Below are positions 1 to 12,955 of a DNA stretch of 64,000 bases, in pieces; the stretch's first letter is position 1, and every line of letters begins with the position of its first letter. The DNA lies in assembly GCF_903994045.1 (NCBI RefSeq), contig NZ_CAJEWD010000008.1:574532-638531 (forward strand), given 5' to 3'. A program made the translations under genes and the position numbers. The DNA is from Jeotgalicoccus meleagridis (GTDB lineage Bacteria; Bacillota; Bacilli; Staphylococcales; Salinicoccaceae). Below the pieces are notes generated by a model. That model ran no database searches and was not told the origin of the DNA. It worked only from the letters and a program-made list of their open reading frames with translations.

Positions 1-1483
<1,483 letters not shown>

Positions 1484-1496
<13 letters not shown>

Positions 1497-3214
1497 TTTT
1501 TCACCCCTATCATTTCATGGTTACCTTTACCTGCAGGTACCATCGGGCTAACTAAATCTAATTTTTCAACCCTTGCATCGATTAGAATCGGTTCATCGGA
1601 AGTTAAGGCACTCTCTAATTCTTCGCTCACTTCGCCTTCATTAGTAAATCTATATGATTTAATCCCAAAGCTTTCGCCTAATTTTACGAAGTCTGGATTA
1701 GTTTGCATCAAGGATTCAGAATAACGTTCATCGTAGAACTCTTCTTGCCACTGTCTTACCATACCTAGCGCTTCATTATTTAAAATGACTACTTTTACTG
1801 GTAAGTTATATTGTTTTAAGGTTGCTAGCTCTTGCATGGTCATTTGAAAACCACCGTCTCCAACAATGGCGACAACTGTCTTCTCTGGAAATGCAAGCTG
1901 TGCACCAATGGCTGCCGGTAACCCAAAGCCCATAGTGCCAAGTCCACCTGAGGTAACAAAATGATTAGGGTCTTTAAATTTATAAAACTGTGCACTCCAC
2001 ATTTGATGTTGACCTACATCAGTAGTTACAATTGCTTGTCCTTTTGTAGCTAGATAAATGTCTTCAATAAATTTCTGAGGTGATAAAAGTGCTTTGCTAT
2101 TGTCATACCATAGCGGGTATTCTTTTTTATTCGCTTGAACTAATGCATGCCAGCTATCAGCAAAACTTGTTTTAGCACTACTTTCATTCATTAATGTCAA
2201 TGCTTCTTTAGCATCTGCAACAACTGGTATTTGTGTTTCAACGTTTTTACCTATCTCTGCTGGATCAATATCAATGTGTGCAATTTTTGCATGTGGGGCA
2301 AAATCAGAAATCTTACCAGTAAGTCTATCGTCAAACCTTGCACCGATATTGATTAGCAAATCTGCTTCATGGATTGCCATGTTTGCTGTGTAGGTCCCAT
2401 GCATACCAGCCATTCCTAAAAAGTTTTTATGATTTGCATCAAATGCACCAAGTCCAAGTAGTGTTGATACTACTGGTAGATCATATTTTTCAACAAATTT
2501 CTTTAGCTCACCAGTCGCTTTGGCAAATTGAACACCTGCACCTGTTAATACTACTGGTCTTTCAGCTAGTTCAAGTGCATCCATCAAACGATTAATTTGA
2601 AGTGGGTTTGGCGTCGTGGTTGGTTGATATCCCTTAAGATAAAAATCATCTGGATAGTCCATTTCAACCTTAGCTTCAGAAATATTTTTTGGAATGTCGA
2701 CTACTACCGGTCCTGGTCTACCAGTAGAAGCAATATGGAATGCTTCTTTTACAATTCGTTTTAAATCTTTTACATCTGTCACTTGATAGTTATGTTTAGT
2801 AATTGGTGTAGTTAAACCAATAACGTCAGCTTCTTGAAAGGCATCGGTTCCGATTACTTTTGTTGCAACTTGTCCAGTAAAGATGACTACAGGTAAAGAG
2901 TCCATCATGGCATCTGTGATTCCTGTAATTAAGTTTGTTGCTCCTGGTCCACTTGTTGCAATAACGACCCCAGTTTTACCACTTACTCTCGCATAACCTT
3001 CAGCTGCGTGAATTAATCCTTGTTCATGTCTACAAAGAATATGTTTGAAGGAGAGTTCATTTCGATATAAGGCATCGTAAATTGGTAAAACAGCACCACC
3101 TGGATATCCGAACAGAGTATCAATCTCTTGTTCAGCTAGCGCATCGACAAGTAAGTCTGCTCCTGTCTTGATATTCGTAACTACTTCTTCGGCACGTTCA
3201 ACTTCAACTTTCAT
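1484..3214 (-). CDS. ilvB: Acetolactate synthase large (catalytic) subunit
   Basis: Thiamine-diphosphate-dependent acetohydroxyacid synthase, making acetolactate from two pyruvates or acetohydroxybutyrate from pyruvate and 2-oxobutyrate. The 576 residues match the family length. Visible landmarks are the catalytic glutamate in the N-terminal Pyr domain ([13 protein letters not shown]), a central FAD-type domain and the C-terminal PP domain with the GDGGFQM...NN ThDP/Mg motif. A strong AGGAGG site precedes the ATG. It is the first gene behind the T-box leader, so it is probably under leucine-tRNA-sensing antitermination plus CodY. Confidence 0.97.
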
Positions 3215-3244
3215 ATTTTTTCCTCCTCATAGCATGAACTAAAT

Positions 3245-3545
3245 ATAAAAAGCTCTTTTCTCCTAAGACCATCAATAATTTGATAATCATGGGGAGAAAA
3301 GAGCTTTTCACGGTACCACCCAAGTTCGCATGTACATTTTGTACACACCTCAGCAACTAGCCAATGACTAGTTAAAATAAGTAACGAGTTTTAACCCGTC
3401 CCAGGCTACTTCATTCGACTGGGCACTCAGGGATGAGAATGAAAGTTTCGTCACTTCGGATTTTCACCAACCATCCGATCTCTGTGCAGTGACTGTAAAC
3501 ATCATGGTTCCCTTCAACGCTTTGTTTTACTATTTGAATTGTTCG
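3245..3545 (-). promoter_or_regulatory. T-box leader of ilvBNC, probably leucine-specific
   Basis: This 540-base gap between ilvB and ilvD holds a T-box leader read on the minus strand. Seen directly: the T-box consensus GGGTGGTACCGTG (about 3308-3320) followed by a terminator hairpin whose arms are AAAAGAGCTTTT-type repeats (about 3250-3307). Upstream are the stem I elements AGAGA and GGTTGGTG (about 3465-3483). A codon CUC (Leu) stands at 3435-3437, just before CCTGAGTG, the usual specifier-loop position. An overlapping AUC (Ile) at 3432-3434 is the alternative, but its spacing to TGAG is shorter. The UGGU acceptor-pairing bases fit a tRNA with discriminator A. Confidence 0.93.
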
Positions 3546-3570
3546 ACTATTTAAATTTCTTAATGAATGT

Positions 3571-3599
3571 ATAATAACCCGTTAAAATTATAAAAGCAA
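3571..3599 (-). promoter_or_regulatory. Likely promoter of the ilvBNC T-box transcript
   Basis: On the minus strand TTGCTT (3594-3599) and TATTAT (3571-3576) are separated by 17 bases, directly upstream of the T-box stem I. It is the best sigma-A-like match in the gap. Inferred from sequence only. Confidence 0.55.
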
Positions 3600-3630
3600 C
3601 CGCAAAAGTCGATTTATTTTAAATTGTCTA

Positions 3631-3645
3631 ACATTTCTGAAAATG
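3631..3645 (-). promoter_or_regulatory. CodY-like box upstream of ilvB promoter
   Basis: CATTTTCAGAAATGT on the minus strand differs at three positions from the CodY consensus AATTTTCWGAAAATT and sits about 30 bases upstream of the proposed -35. CodY represses ilv operons in Staphylococcus and Bacillus when branched-chain amino acids are plentiful, so the position is sensible. Not proven. Confidence 0.5.
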
Positions 3646-3710
3646 TAATCGTTTACAACATTGATAGGTCAATATTCAGTATTTTTAAAATAATTTGTTA
3701 CTATTTACAC

Positions 3711-3746
3711 AAAAAGAAATCTCAGAACCTTAGTAGGTTCTGAGAT
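3711..3746 (-). terminator. Terminator after ilvD
   Basis: Perfect hairpin ATCTCAGAACC / GGTTCTGAGAT with a short loop, followed on the minus strand by a T-rich tail (TTTCTTTTT). It separates the ilvD unit from the T-box promoter. Confidence 0.9.
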
Positions 3747-3753
3747 AGATAAA

Positions 3754-5466
3754 TTATTTTCTTTCAGGAATGTCATCACGGTTAAAGAAGTCAGTGATTG
3801 CACCTTTAGCGGACGATGATACCATATGCGCGTATTTACCAAGCACACCTTTTGAATACAGTGGTGGTAAGGTAAGTGACGCTCTACGTGTTTCTAGTTT
3901 TTCATCACTGATATCAAATGATAATTCTTTTTTATCCTGATCAATTGTGACGATATCACCAGTCTTGATTAAAGCAACATTTCCTCCATCTTGTGCTTCT
4001 GGTGCAATGTGACCCACAACGAGTCCATGAGTTCCACCACTAAAGCGTCCATCTGTTAAGAGCGCAACATCTTCTCCAAGTCCTTTACCAACGATTAAGC
4101 TTGATAAAGAAAGCATCTCTGGCATACCTGGTCCACCTTTAGGTCCTACATAACGAACGATGACAACGTCACCTTTGACAATGTCGTTTGCCATAACCGC
4201 TTCAATGGCTTCTTGTTCTGTATCAAAGACTTTTGCAGGTCCAACATGACGACGAACTTTAACGCCAGATACTTTAGCAACAGCACCTTCAGTTGCAAGA
4301 TTACCTTTTAGAACAATTAAAGGACCATCTTTACGCTTAGGATTCTCAAGTGGCATGATGACATCTTGTCCTGGTGTTAAATCATTCACTTCGCTCAAGT
4401 TTTCTGCAACTGTTTTACCTGTGACAGTCATGCAATCACCATGGATATAACCACGGTCATATAAATATTTCATGACGCCGTGTACCCCACCAACATTAAA
4501 GAGGTCTTGGAAAACATATTTACCTGATGGTTTTAAATCTGCAAGGTGTGGTACTTTTTCTTGGAAAGTATTAAAGTCATCAATTGTAAGATCTACTTCT
4601 GCTGCATGGGCAATTGCGAGTAAGTGAAGAATGGCGTTAGTAGACCCACCAAGCGCAAGTACAACTGTAATCGCATTTTCAAATGCTTCACGAGTTAAGA
4701 TATCTCTAGGATAAATACCTTTTTCAAGTAAGTTCATTACTGCTTTACCAGCTTCATAGACATCTTGTTCTTTTTCCTTTGTAACAGCTGGGTTTGATGC
4801 TGAACCTGGTAAACTTAGGCCGATTGCTTCTAAAGCCGCAGCCATAGTATTCGCTGTATACATACCTCCACAAGCACCTGGCCCAGGGCAAGCAGCACAC
4901 TCAACTTTTTTAAGTTCTTGATCACTGATATCCCCGTTATTCCATTTACCTACTCCTTCAAAGACACTCACTAGATCAATGTCTTTTCCTTCATGACGGC
5001 CTGGTGCAATCGTTCCACCATAGACGAAGACAGCTGGAATATTTGTATTTGCAATGGCAATCGCACAACCTGGTAGGTTTTTATCACAGCCACCGATAGC
5101 GACGAAAGAGTCAAAGTTCTGCCCTTGTACCATTGTTTCAATTGAATCTGCAATAATATCACGTGATGGGAGTGAAAAACGCATACCTGGAGTTCCCATA
5201 GCAATACCATCCGCTACAGTAATGGTATTAAATTGAACTGGTACACCACCCTTTTCACTCACTCCCTCTTTAGCAAATTGGGCAAGATCATTTAAGTGAA
5301 TGTTACAAGGCGTTGTTTCCGCCCAGTTACTTACCACACCTACTTGTGGTTTTTGAAAACTTTCATCATCAAAACCAACTGCTCTTAACATTGCTCTGTT
5401 CGGAGCTTTGACATTACTTTCTGTATAAACGTGTGAACGAATTCTCAAATCTTTTTTATCTGACAT
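3754..5466 (-). CDS. ilvD: Dihydroxy-acid dehydratase
   Basis: Iron-sulfur dehydratase converting 2,3-dihydroxy-acids to 2-oxo-acids, the third common step of branched-chain amino acid synthesis. The 570 residues match the IlvD/Edd family. Cysteine motifs for the Fe-S cluster are visible ([10 protein letters not shown] and [17 protein letters not shown]), as is the C-terminal [13 protein letters not shown] segment. The ATG is preceded by AGGATGA. It starts 28 bases after the BASS transporter gene on the same strand and ends at its own terminator, so it is transcribed apart from ilvBNC. In Staphylococcus aureus ilvD leads the ilv-leu operon, so the split here is different. Confidence 0.97.
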   Translation of the reverse strand: MSDKKDLRIRSHVYTESNVKAPNRAMLRAVGFDDESFQKPQVGVVSNWAETTPCNIHLNDLAQFAKEGVSEKGGVPVQFNTITVADGIAMGTPGMRFSLPSRDIIADSIETMVQGQNFDSFVAIGGCDKNLPGCAIAIANTNIPAVFVYGGTIAPGRHEGKDIDLVSVFEGVGKWNNGDISDQELKKVECAACPGPGACGGMYTANTMAAALEAIGLSLPGSASNPAVTKEKEQDVYEAGKAVMNLLEKGIYPRDILTREAFENAITVVLALGGSTNAILHLLAIAHAAEVDLTIDDFNTFQEKVPHLADLKPSGKYVFQDLFNVGGVHGVMKYLYDRGYIHGDCMTVTGKTVAENLSEVNDLTPGQDVIMPLENPKRKDGPLIVLKGNLATEGAVAKVSGVKVRRHVGPAKVFDTEQEAIEAVMANDIVKGDVVIVRYVGPKGGPGMPEMLSLSSLIVGKGLGEDVALLTDGRFSGGTHGLVVGHIAPEAQDGGNVALIKTGDIVTIDQDKKELSFDISDEKLETRRASLTLPPLYSKGVLGKYAHMVSSSAKGAITDFFNRDDIPERK

Positions 5467-5493
5467 AATGATTCATCCTATTCTAATAAATTT

Positions 5494-6465
5494 TTAGTTT
5501 GCACTTTCTGTTTGTACTTCTGCATGACTTTCAGACTTATCATCTTTTAATTTTTTCAACCAGTTAGCGACTAAAGAACCAGAGATGTTATGCCATACGC
5601 TGAATAAGGCACCCGGTACTGCTGCCATGGGAGAAAAATGTGTCGTTGCTAAAGTGGCTGCTAAACCTGAGTTTTGCATACCCACTTCAATCGATAAAGT
5701 TTTCGTATCAACGAGATCAAATCTTAAAGCTTTACCTAATAAGAAGCCGACTAGATAGCCTAATAAATTGTGTAGAATAACGACTCCAAAGATTAATAGT
5801 CCTGAACTAATGATATTTTGAACGTTATTCGCAACAACTGAAGTTAAGACTCCAATAATACCAACAACAGATACTAAAGGCAGTACACCAACCGCTTTAT
5901 CAACCTTAGTACCCAGTAGGTACTGAACTAAAATACCTAGACCAATTGGAATGAGTACAATTTGAATAATTGAAAAGAACATTGATGAAAATGATACCGG
6001 TAACCAAGCACTTGCTAGTAAAAGAGTTAGTGCTGGAGTTACTACTGGGGCTAGAATTGTTGAAAAAGCAGTGGCTGTTACAGACAAAGCCATATTTCCT
6101 TTTGCCAGATAAGTCATGACGTTACTGGAAGTTCCTCCAGGTGAACATCCAACTAATATTACTCCAATCGCAATCTCAGTCGGTAGTTGGAAAACAAATA
6201 CTAAGATTACAGCAAGTAAAGGCATTATTGTATATTGGGCAACGACGAGTGTAATCACTTCCTTCGGTGCTGTGACCACTCTCTTAAAGTCGTTGAATTT
6301 TAAAGTCAAACCCATACCAAACATTATAATTCCAAGAAGGAGGTTGATATAAGGAGAAATCCATGCAAATCCTTGAGGTGCGATGAAGGATAAAATTGCA
6401 AAAAGAATGACCCAAATCGCAAATGTATTACCTATGAATGTTGAAAATTTAATTAAAGCCTTCAA
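5494..6465 (-). CDS. BASS-family sodium-coupled transporter (PanS/YocS-like)
   Basis: Polytopic membrane protein of the bile acid:sodium symporter family. Bacterial members import or export small organic acids such as ketopantoate. Family hallmarks are GIIMFGMGLTLKFNDF, the GCSPGGTSSNVMTYLAKG crossover segment and the C-terminal EVGMQNSGLAATLA segment, with about ten hydrophobic spans. I chose the TTG at 6465 because GGAGG lies seven bases upstream; this gives 323 residues. A longer open frame extends to 6525 without a good ribosome site. The gene is 28 bases upstream of ilvD, suggesting a 2-oxoacid substrate linked to branched-chain or pantothenate metabolism (inference). Confidence 0.85.
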   Translation of the reverse strand: MKALIKFSTFIGNTFAIWVILFAILSFIAPQGFAWISPYINLLLGIIMFGMGLTLKFNDFKRVVTAPKEVITLVVAQYTIMPLLAVILVFVFQLPTEIAIGVILVGCSPGGTSSNVMTYLAKGNMALSVTATAFSTILAPVVTPALTLLLASAWLPVSFSSMFFSIIQIVLIPIGLGILVQYLLGTKVDKAVGVLPLVSVVGIIGVLTSVVANNVQNIISSGLLIFGVVILHNLLGYLVGFLLGKALRFDLVDTKTLSIEVGMQNSGLAATLATTHFSPMAAVPGALFSVWHNISGSLVANWLKKLKDDKSESHAEVQTESAN

Positions 6466-6646
6466 ATAATGACCTCCATATTTATGTATTTTTGTTATAA
6501 CAGGTATCATATCAGAAATACTCAATTTTTAGAACATCAATTTTAGAGTATTTCCTTAATTCTGATAATTATTGCAATATTAATATTTGTACAAAGTCAG
6601 CTACCATCAAACTTGTTATCGTTTACACAAACTTTAAACAAACAAA

Positions 6647-6679
6647 TAAAAAACCCTCTAAAGTTTTCACTTTAGAGGG
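6647..6679 (-). terminator. Terminator after the 263-residue membrane protein gene
   Basis: CCCTCTAAAG / CTTTAGAGGG hairpin followed on the minus strand by a run of T (plus-strand A-tract 6647-6653). Confidence 0.9.
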
Positions 6680-6688
6680 AAAAATTAA

Positions 6689-7480
6689 TTATTCTCTATT
6701 TCTACGATCGACATTTTTACGTCTAGTTTGAGTTGGATCTTCACGATCAACATCATCAAAATCTTTTAAATCTGACGAATTATTATAATCGTATTCTGGA
6801 TCAATTTTTGTTAGATTATCTTCTTTTTTATAGTCTTCTTCATCAATACGATCAAATTTTCTAGTACTTTCGATATCATCAGCTTCATTATCATTTACAT
6901 AGCCGTAATTATCGTTTTCTTTTTCATATTCTTTAATATCTTGATCTTGAACAGTTGTTTTCGCTTCTCTTTCTCTATACACAGGCTCTTCTCTTGTTGG
7001 ACTATACGTTTCTTCAGCTTGTGCATGTCTGACAACTTTATCTTTTCTAGCAAATAGTAAAATTGCAGCAATTACAAAGAATAGTGATGTCACCAAAGTA
7101 ACAAATAATGGTGCTGCCATTACTGCTGCGATCAGTAATAAAATACCTGATAAAATTCGACGTTTCATATTTAATAAACCAAGTAGTGCAATAATTAATG
7201 GAAATGCGAGATACAAGGCTACTGCCCATACATTACCAAGTGAATCAATTGTCATATCAATCACAGTTTGTGGGTCCATACCCTGTAAATCAACATTTGC
7301 CAACTGTTCTTCTAAGTTTACCGTAAGTTGATTAATGGTTGCTTGGTCATTCATAGTAACTAATGAGAAAAACAAGATACCTACTGTAATTGCTAGTAAT
7401 ATTATCCAACCTAGCCAACCGAATATTTTTTCAGCAATACGGCTTACTGGTTTAACTGTCTGTACATATTCTTTAGCCAT
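6689..7480 (-). CDS. Membrane protein with charged cytoplasmic tail (DUF4064-like)
   Basis: I chose the ATG at 7480 (MAKEYVQTVKP) because of the AGGAGGAAAAAAT ribosome site; this gives 263 residues. The N-terminal half has about four hydrophobic spans (roughly residues 18-40, 80-100, 105-125 and 125-148). The C-terminal half (about residue 150 onward) is very hydrophilic, rich in Glu, Asp, Arg and Lys, with repeated YDYNN/DDVDREDPTQTRRK-type sequence and probably disordered. The layout resembles staphylococcal DUF4064 proteins, whose function I do not know. It is monocistronic, with its own terminator. Confidence 0.6.
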   Translation of the reverse strand: MAKEYVQTVKPVSRIAEKIFGWLGWIILLAITVGILFFSLVTMNDQATINQLTVNLEEQLANVDLQGMDPQTVIDMTIDSLGNVWAVALYLAFPLIIALLGLLNMKRRILSGILLLIAAVMAAPLFVTLVTSLFFVIAAILLFARKDKVVRHAQAEETYSPTREEPVYREREAKTTVQDQDIKEYEKENDNYGYVNDNEADDIESTRKFDRIDEEDYKKEDNLTKIDPEYDYNNSSDLKDFDDVDREDPTQTRRKNVDRRNRE

Positions 7481-7605
7481 ATTTTTTCCTCCTAATTTTG
7501 TATACATTTCAATACCCATATTTTACTGCCTTTAATCAAGGGAGCCTTAAAATTCTAGAAAAGTGCATGCTTCTTTAAAGCTGAGTTTAAAATGATATTT
7601 AAATT

Positions 7606-7884
7606 CTATGGCTTAATAATCTGATCTACTTCACTGTCTTTAAGTTGTTTTATCAGTTTAAATGGTGCCATACCACTTACCTTTTCAAAGTCTTTAAAGA
7701 TTGTTTTTTCTTCAGCTTTTGATGGCACAATATCTTTAAAATCCTTATATGCTTCAGATAGCTTACCAGCAAGAATACCTTCTGTATAACCTATTTCAAT
7801 CGCTTGATAAAAAGACATTACATGCAAAATTTCTTCAGTTGACCAATCGAGGTCTAAGGGATATGAATATTCTTTGTTTTCCAT
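7606..7884 (-). CDS. UPF0223 family protein
   Basis: Small soluble protein of 92 residues with the UPF0223 features YPLDLDWSTEEI at the N-terminus and a helical body. Its function is unknown. In Staphylococcus a UPF0223 gene also follows pdhD, so the position supports the call. A terminator-like hairpin lies between pdhD and this gene, so it may be expressed by read-through or from a weak promoter. An AGGAGAGA ribosome site precedes the ATG. Confidence 0.85.
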   Translation of the reverse strand: MENKEYSYPLDLDWSTEEILHVMSFYQAIEIGYTEGILAGKLSEAYKDFKDIVPSKAEEKTIFKDFEKVSGMAPFKLIKQLKDSEVDQIIKP

Positions 7885-7894
7885 ACTATCTCTC

Positions 7895-7934
7895 CTAAAA
7901 AATAAAGATCAGAGTATATATACCCTGATCTTTT
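7895..7934 (-). terminator. Terminator after pdhD
   Basis: AAAGATCAG ... CTGATCTTT hairpin with a T-rich tail on the minus strand, between pdhD and the UPF0223 gene. Confidence 0.8.
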
Positions 7935-7951
7935 TGTCTTTATTCTTAATA

Positions 7952-9358
7952 TTACATTGAGTGAATTGGACGACCTAGAGCAACTTCAGCTGCTTCCATT
8001 GGAATTTCACCTAGAGTTGGGTGAGCATGAATTGTCAATGCGATATCTTCTAATGTCATGCCTGTCTCAACTGCAAGTCCAAGTTCAGAAATGATATCCG
8101 AAGCACCATTTCCTGCAACTTGCGCACCGAGTACAAGTCCATCTTCTTTACGTGCTACAACTTTTACGAAGCCATCAGTTTTATTTAGTCCAAGTGCACG
8201 CCCATTAGCTTGGAATGGGAATTTACCTGAAACAACTTCAAAACCTTCTTCTTTTGCTTGTGATTCATTAAGTCCCACAGTCGCAAGTTCAGGCTCAGTA
8301 AAGCATACAGCTGGCATTGCAAGATAATCAACTTCTGATTTTTCTCCAGCAATCGCTTCTGCAGCAACTTTTGCTTCATAACTTGCTTTATGAGCAAGTG
8401 GTGTACCAGGGACAATATCCCCGATAGCATAAATATTAGAAATGCTTGTACGAGATTGTTTATCTACTTCAATCAGACCGCGGTCTGTCATCTTAAGTCC
8501 AAGTTCTTCTAAACCTAGTTCATCAGTATTTGGACGACGACCTACTGTTACTAAGACATAATCGGCTTCAACTTCATGAGTTTCACCTTTAGCCTCATAA
8601 GTCACTTTCACACCATTATCTGTTTCTTCAGCTGATTGAGCCATTGCTTTTGTAACCACTTTTGCATTTTTAGATTTAAGATTTTTCTTAACTAATTGAG
8701 TCATTTGTTTTTCAAAGCCGCCTAAAATATCAGGTGTACCTTCTAGAATAGTTACCTCTGTACCGAAGTTAGCATAAGCTGAGCCAAGTTCAGTACCGAT
8801 GTATCCTCCACCGATAACGACTAATTTTTTTGGTACGTCTTCAAGTGCTAGTGCTCCCGTTGAATCAAGAATTCGTCCACCAAATTTAAAGCCAGGAATC
8901 TCAATTGGTCTAGAACCAGTTGCAATAATAGCATTTTTAAACTCATAAGTTTGAGATTGTTTTTCATCCATTACTTTAAGTTTATTACTATCTACAAAAT
9001 AAGCTTCGCCTTGAACAACATTAACCTTGTTACCTTTAAGTAGCATTTCTACGCCACCAACAAGTTTGTTAACTACACTATCTTTGAATTCTTGAACTTT
9101 AGAGAAGTCTAATTTGACACCTTCTGTAATCACACCCATATCTTCAGAGTGCTGTGCTTCATGGTAACGATGTGCAGATGAAATCATAGCTTTAGATGGA
9201 ATACAACCAACGTTTAGACATACTCCACCGACTTTGTTTTTCTCAACTAAAGTAACATTTTGACCAAGTTGTGCTGCTCTGATTGCGGCTACATATCCAC
9301 CAGGACCTGCACCGATTACAATTGTGTCTGTTTCAACAGGAAAATCTCCAACTACCAT
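7952..9358 (-). CDS. pdhD: Dihydrolipoyl dehydrogenase (E3 of pyruvate dehydrogenase)
   Basis: FAD/NAD flavoprotein that reoxidises the lipoyl arms of the pyruvate dehydrogenase complex. The 468 residues show the FAD-binding [10 protein letters not shown] motif near the N-terminus, the redox-active disulfide [13 protein letters not shown] (Cys47 and Cys52), an NAD-binding [10 protein letters not shown] motif and the C-terminal dimer-interface HAHPTLGE with the catalytic His-Glu pair. It starts three bases after pdhC ends and is the last gene of the pdhABCD operon. Confidence 0.97.
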   Translation of the reverse strand: MVVGDFPVETDTIVIGAGPGGYVAAIRAAQLGQNVTLVEKNKVGGVCLNVGCIPSKAMISSAHRYHEAQHSEDMGVITEGVKLDFSKVQEFKDSVVNKLVGGVEMLLKGNKVNVVQGEAYFVDSNKLKVMDEKQSQTYEFKNAIIATGSRPIEIPGFKFGGRILDSTGALALEDVPKKLVVIGGGYIGTELGSAYANFGTEVTILEGTPDILGGFEKQMTQLVKKNLKSKNAKVVTKAMAQSAEETDNGVKVTYEAKGETHEVEADYVLVTVGRRPNTDELGLEELGLKMTDRGLIEVDKQSRTSISNIYAIGDIVPGTPLAHKASYEAKVAAEAIAGEKSEVDYLAMPAVCFTEPELATVGLNESQAKEEGFEVVSGKFPFQANGRALGLNKTDGFVKVVARKEDGLVLGAQVAGNGASDIISELGLAVETGMTLEDIALTIHAHPTLGEIPMEAAEVALGRPIHSM

Positions 9359-9361
9359 TAA

Positions 9362-10687
9362 CTATCCCTCCATTAGTAATAAATCCGGATTATTCAGTAA
9401 ACGTTTAATATGATTTAAAGCACTTTGTGCTGTTGCTCCGTCAATTTGTCTATGGTCATAGCTTAATGACAAGGCTAGCACACGGGCAGGTACAACTTCA
9501 CCGTCCCTAACAATTGCTTGTTCTTCAATACGACCAATTCCTAAGATAGCTACTTCAGGTTGATTAATAACTGGTGTAAACCATTTACCACCTTCAGAAC
9601 CTAAGTTAGAAATCGTTACAGATCCACCCTTCATTTCTTCTGATGTCAACTTACCATCACGGGCTTTAGTAGCTAATGTTGAAATTTCATCAGAAATTTC
9701 AAACATAGATAGCTGGTTGGCGTTCTTAATAACTGGAACGACAAGGCCTCTGTCTGTATCTGCAGCAATACCTACATTATAATAATATTTTTGAATGACT
9801 TCAAATGTTTCATTATCAATAGAAGTATTCAAGACTGGGTATTTCTTAAGTGCAGAAACTAAAGCTTTAACAACATAAGGAAGGAAAGTTAATTTAACGC
9901 CTTCTTCAGCTGCAATTTCTTTGAATTTCTTTCTGTGATCCCATAGGTCATCAACAACAACTTCATCAATGTGTGTAACGTGTGGTGAAGTGTGTTTAGA
10001 ATTGACCATTGCTTTAGCAATTGCTTTACGCATACCAGACATGCTTTCACGAGTCTCTAAAGCAGAAGTATCCTGCGATGGGCTCGCTACTTTAGTACTT
10101 TCACTTGAAGCCACTTCTTCGTCTTTTTCTTTAGAAGTTGCTTCTGTGCTTTCTTGGCCGAAGTTTTCAATATCTTCTTTTAAGACGCGTCCATTTTTAC
10201 CGCTGCCTGTTACTTCTTTTATATTGACACCTTGTTCACGCGCAAATTTTCTAACAGAAGGCATGGCGATAACAATTGTATCATCAGACGACTTATCTTC
10301 ATCTTTTGCATTCTCTTTAGGTGCATCTTCATTTGGTGATTTTTCTGAAGCCTTTTCTTCATCTGCAGGTTTAGCAGCATCATCTGCTGGTTTTTTACTT
10401 TCTTCATCTTTAGAAGCATCTTCTGTGCTTTCTTCACCACTGTCTTCGCTACCGTCATCTATAGTAACAATTGTTGTTCCTACAGTAGTCACATCACCTT
10501 CGTCAAAGTGAATTTTTGAGACTGTACCGTCAACAGGTGATGGAATCTCAACAACAGCTTTATCGTTTTGGATTTCTACTAATACGTCATCTTCTTTGAT
10601 GGAATCACCTTCAGCTACTAACCATTTAGCGATTTCACCTTCGTGGATTCCCTCCCCAATATCTGGGAGCTTAAACTCATAAGCCAT
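9362..10687 (-). CDS. pdhC: Dihydrolipoamide acetyltransferase (E2 of pyruvate dehydrogenase)
   Basis: Core of the pyruvate dehydrogenase complex. One lipoyl domain (about residues 1-80) carries the lipoylated Lys43 in [14 protein letters not shown]. An acidic, Lys/Glu/Ser/Asp-rich linker (about 80-140) follows, then the peripheral subunit-binding domain ([14 protein letters not shown]...[14 protein letters not shown]), a second Ser/Glu linker and the acyltransferase domain with the catalytic [10 protein letters not shown] motif near the C-terminus. At 441 residues with a single lipoyl domain it matches the Staphylococcus/Bacillus type. An AGGAGG site precedes the ATG, 25 bases after pdhB. 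Confidence 0.97.
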   Translation of the reverse strand: MAYEFKLPDIGEGIHEGEIAKWLVAEGDSIKEDDVLVEIQNDKAVVEIPSPVDGTVSKIHFDEGDVTTVGTTIVTIDDGSEDSGEESTEDASKDEESKKPADDAAKPADEEKASEKSPNEDAPKENAKDEDKSSDDTIVIAMPSVRKFAREQGVNIKEVTGSGKNGRVLKEDIENFGQESTEATSKEKDEEVASSESTKVASPSQDTSALETRESMSGMRKAIAKAMVNSKHTSPHVTHIDEVVVDDLWDHRKKFKEIAAEEGVKLTFLPYVVKALVSALKKYPVLNTSIDNETFEVIQKYYYNVGIAADTDRGLVVPVIKNANQLSMFEISDEISTLATKARDGKLTSEEMKGGSVTISNLGSEGGKWFTPVINQPEVAILGIGRIEEQAIVRDGEVVPARVLALSLSYDHRQIDGATAQSALNHIKRLLNNPDLLLMEG

Positions 10688-10712
10688 ATCTATTCCTCCT
10701 ATCTTCTTATGT

Positions 10713-11690
10713 TTAGAATTCTAATGTTTCTTTTGCACGTTCTACGATATCATCTTTGTTCGGTAACCAAACACTTTCAGCTTGTGTAAATGGATATACA
10801 GTATCTGGTGCAGTAACACGTAAGATTGGAGCTTCTAAGTGGAGGATTGCACGTTCTGATAACTCAGATACAACATTTGCTGCAATGCCCGCTTGACGTT
10901 GCGCTTCTTGAATAACCACTGCACGGTTAGTTTTCTTCACTGATTCTACTAATGTCTCATAGTCAACTGGAGATACCGTGCGTAAGTCAATGACTTCCGC
11001 TTTGATATCTTCTTCAGCTAATTGATCAGCTGCTTTAATTGCTTCTTGAACCATAGCGCCATATGCGATTAAAGTCACATCTTCACCTTCACGTTTGACA
11101 CTTGCTTTACCAATTTCAACTTCGTATTCCTCTTCCGGTACATCTTCACGGAAAGAACGATACAACTTCATGTGCTCTAAGAAGATTACTGGATCTTCTG
11201 AACGGATCGCTGAGATTAATAAACCTTTTGCATCGATTGGATTCGATGGAATAACAACTTTTAGGCCTGGTGTTTGAGCCATTAAGCCTTCAAGTGAGTC
11301 AGCGTGTAATTCTGGAGTGTTTACCCCACCACCAAATGGCGCTCTTACAACGATAGGTGTCTTTTTAGATGCACCAGAACGAATTCTGTGACGTGCGATT
11401 TGTCCTGCAATTCCATCCATTGCTTCAAAAAGGAAGCCAAAGAATTGAATCTCTACTACTGGGCGATAGTTTTCTAGAGTCAAACCAAGTCCAAGTGAAA
11501 CTATTGCACTTTCAGCAAGTGGCGTATCAAAGACACGGTCTTCTCCGAATTCTTCTTGTAGACCTTCAGTCGCACGGAATACACCGCCGTTAACTCCAAT
11601 ATCCTCACCAAAGACTAGCACATCTTCATCATTTTTTAATTCTGTCGCCATAGCATTTGTGATTGCTTGAATCATCGTCATTTGTGCCAT
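10713..11690 (-). CDS. pdhB: Pyruvate dehydrogenase E1 component, beta subunit
   Basis: Beta subunit of the ThDP-dependent E1 decarboxylase. The ATG at 11690 ([14 protein letters not shown]) has a GGAAGGAG ribosome site overlapping the end of pdhA and gives 325 residues, the usual length; a longer frame running into pdhA is not needed. Landmarks are [16 protein letters not shown] and the transketolase C-terminal domain with [20 protein letters not shown]. Only one base separates it from the pdhA stop, implying coupled translation and 1:1 subunits. Confidence 0.97.
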   Translation of the reverse strand: MAQMTMIQAITNAMATELKNDEDVLVFGEDIGVNGGVFRATEGLQEEFGEDRVFDTPLAESAIVSLGLGLTLENYRPVVEIQFFGFLFEAMDGIAGQIARHRIRSGASKKTPIVVRAPFGGGVNTPELHADSLEGLMAQTPGLKVVIPSNPIDAKGLLISAIRSEDPVIFLEHMKLYRSFREDVPEEEYEVEIGKASVKREGEDVTLIAYGAMVQEAIKAADQLAEEDIKAEVIDLRTVSPVDYETLVESVKKTNRAVVIQEAQRQAGIAANVVSELSERAILHLEAPILRVTAPDTVYPFTQAESVWLPNKDDIVERAKETLEF

Positions 11691-11691
11691 A

Positions 11692-12804
<1,113 letters not shown>

Positions 12805-12843
12805 TCACATTCCCTTCTTAATATGATTAATTATCTTCATTTT

Positions 12844-12871
12844 AACATAGTACTGTTATAACTGTAAGCAA
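12844..12871 (-). promoter_or_regulatory. pdhA promoter with operator-like repeat in the spacer
   Basis: Minus-strand TTGCTT (12866-12871) and TATGTT (12844-12849) with a 16-base spacer. The spacer is filled by ACAGTTATAACAGTAC, whose TATAACAGT core recurs about 80 bases upstream (12928-12947). Promoter and operator roles are inferred. Confidence 0.55.
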
Positions 12872-12927
12872 TTTAAAATTGCAACAGACTGATACAGCCT
12901 AATTATGGCACCGTTTTCACATATGGT

Positions 12928-12947
12928 ACAGTTAAAACTGTTATAGT
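12928..12947. promoter_or_regulatory. Second operator-like repeat upstream of pdhA
   Basis: ACAGTTAAAACTGTTATAGT contains a 6-base inverted repeat (ACAGTT/AACTGT) and the same ACTGTTATA word found inside the promoter spacer. The short direct repeats CACCGTTT flank it at 12909 and 12950. Confidence 0.4.
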
Positions 12948-12955
12948 AACACCGT

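Noticed and set aside
6526-6646. CodY box upstream of the BASS-ilvD unit
   Set aside because: The best match (AATTATCAGAATTAA) has too many mismatches to the consensus to support.
10219-10458. Lys/Met/Gln-rich open frame in another frame of pdhC
   Set aside because: Low-complexity shadow of the acidic linker repeats; no start signals.
9969-10511. 180-residue open frame on the plus strand opposite pdhC
   Set aside because: Ser-rich antisense shadow of the Glu/Lys/Asp-rich pdhC linker; no ribosome site and pdhC is certain.
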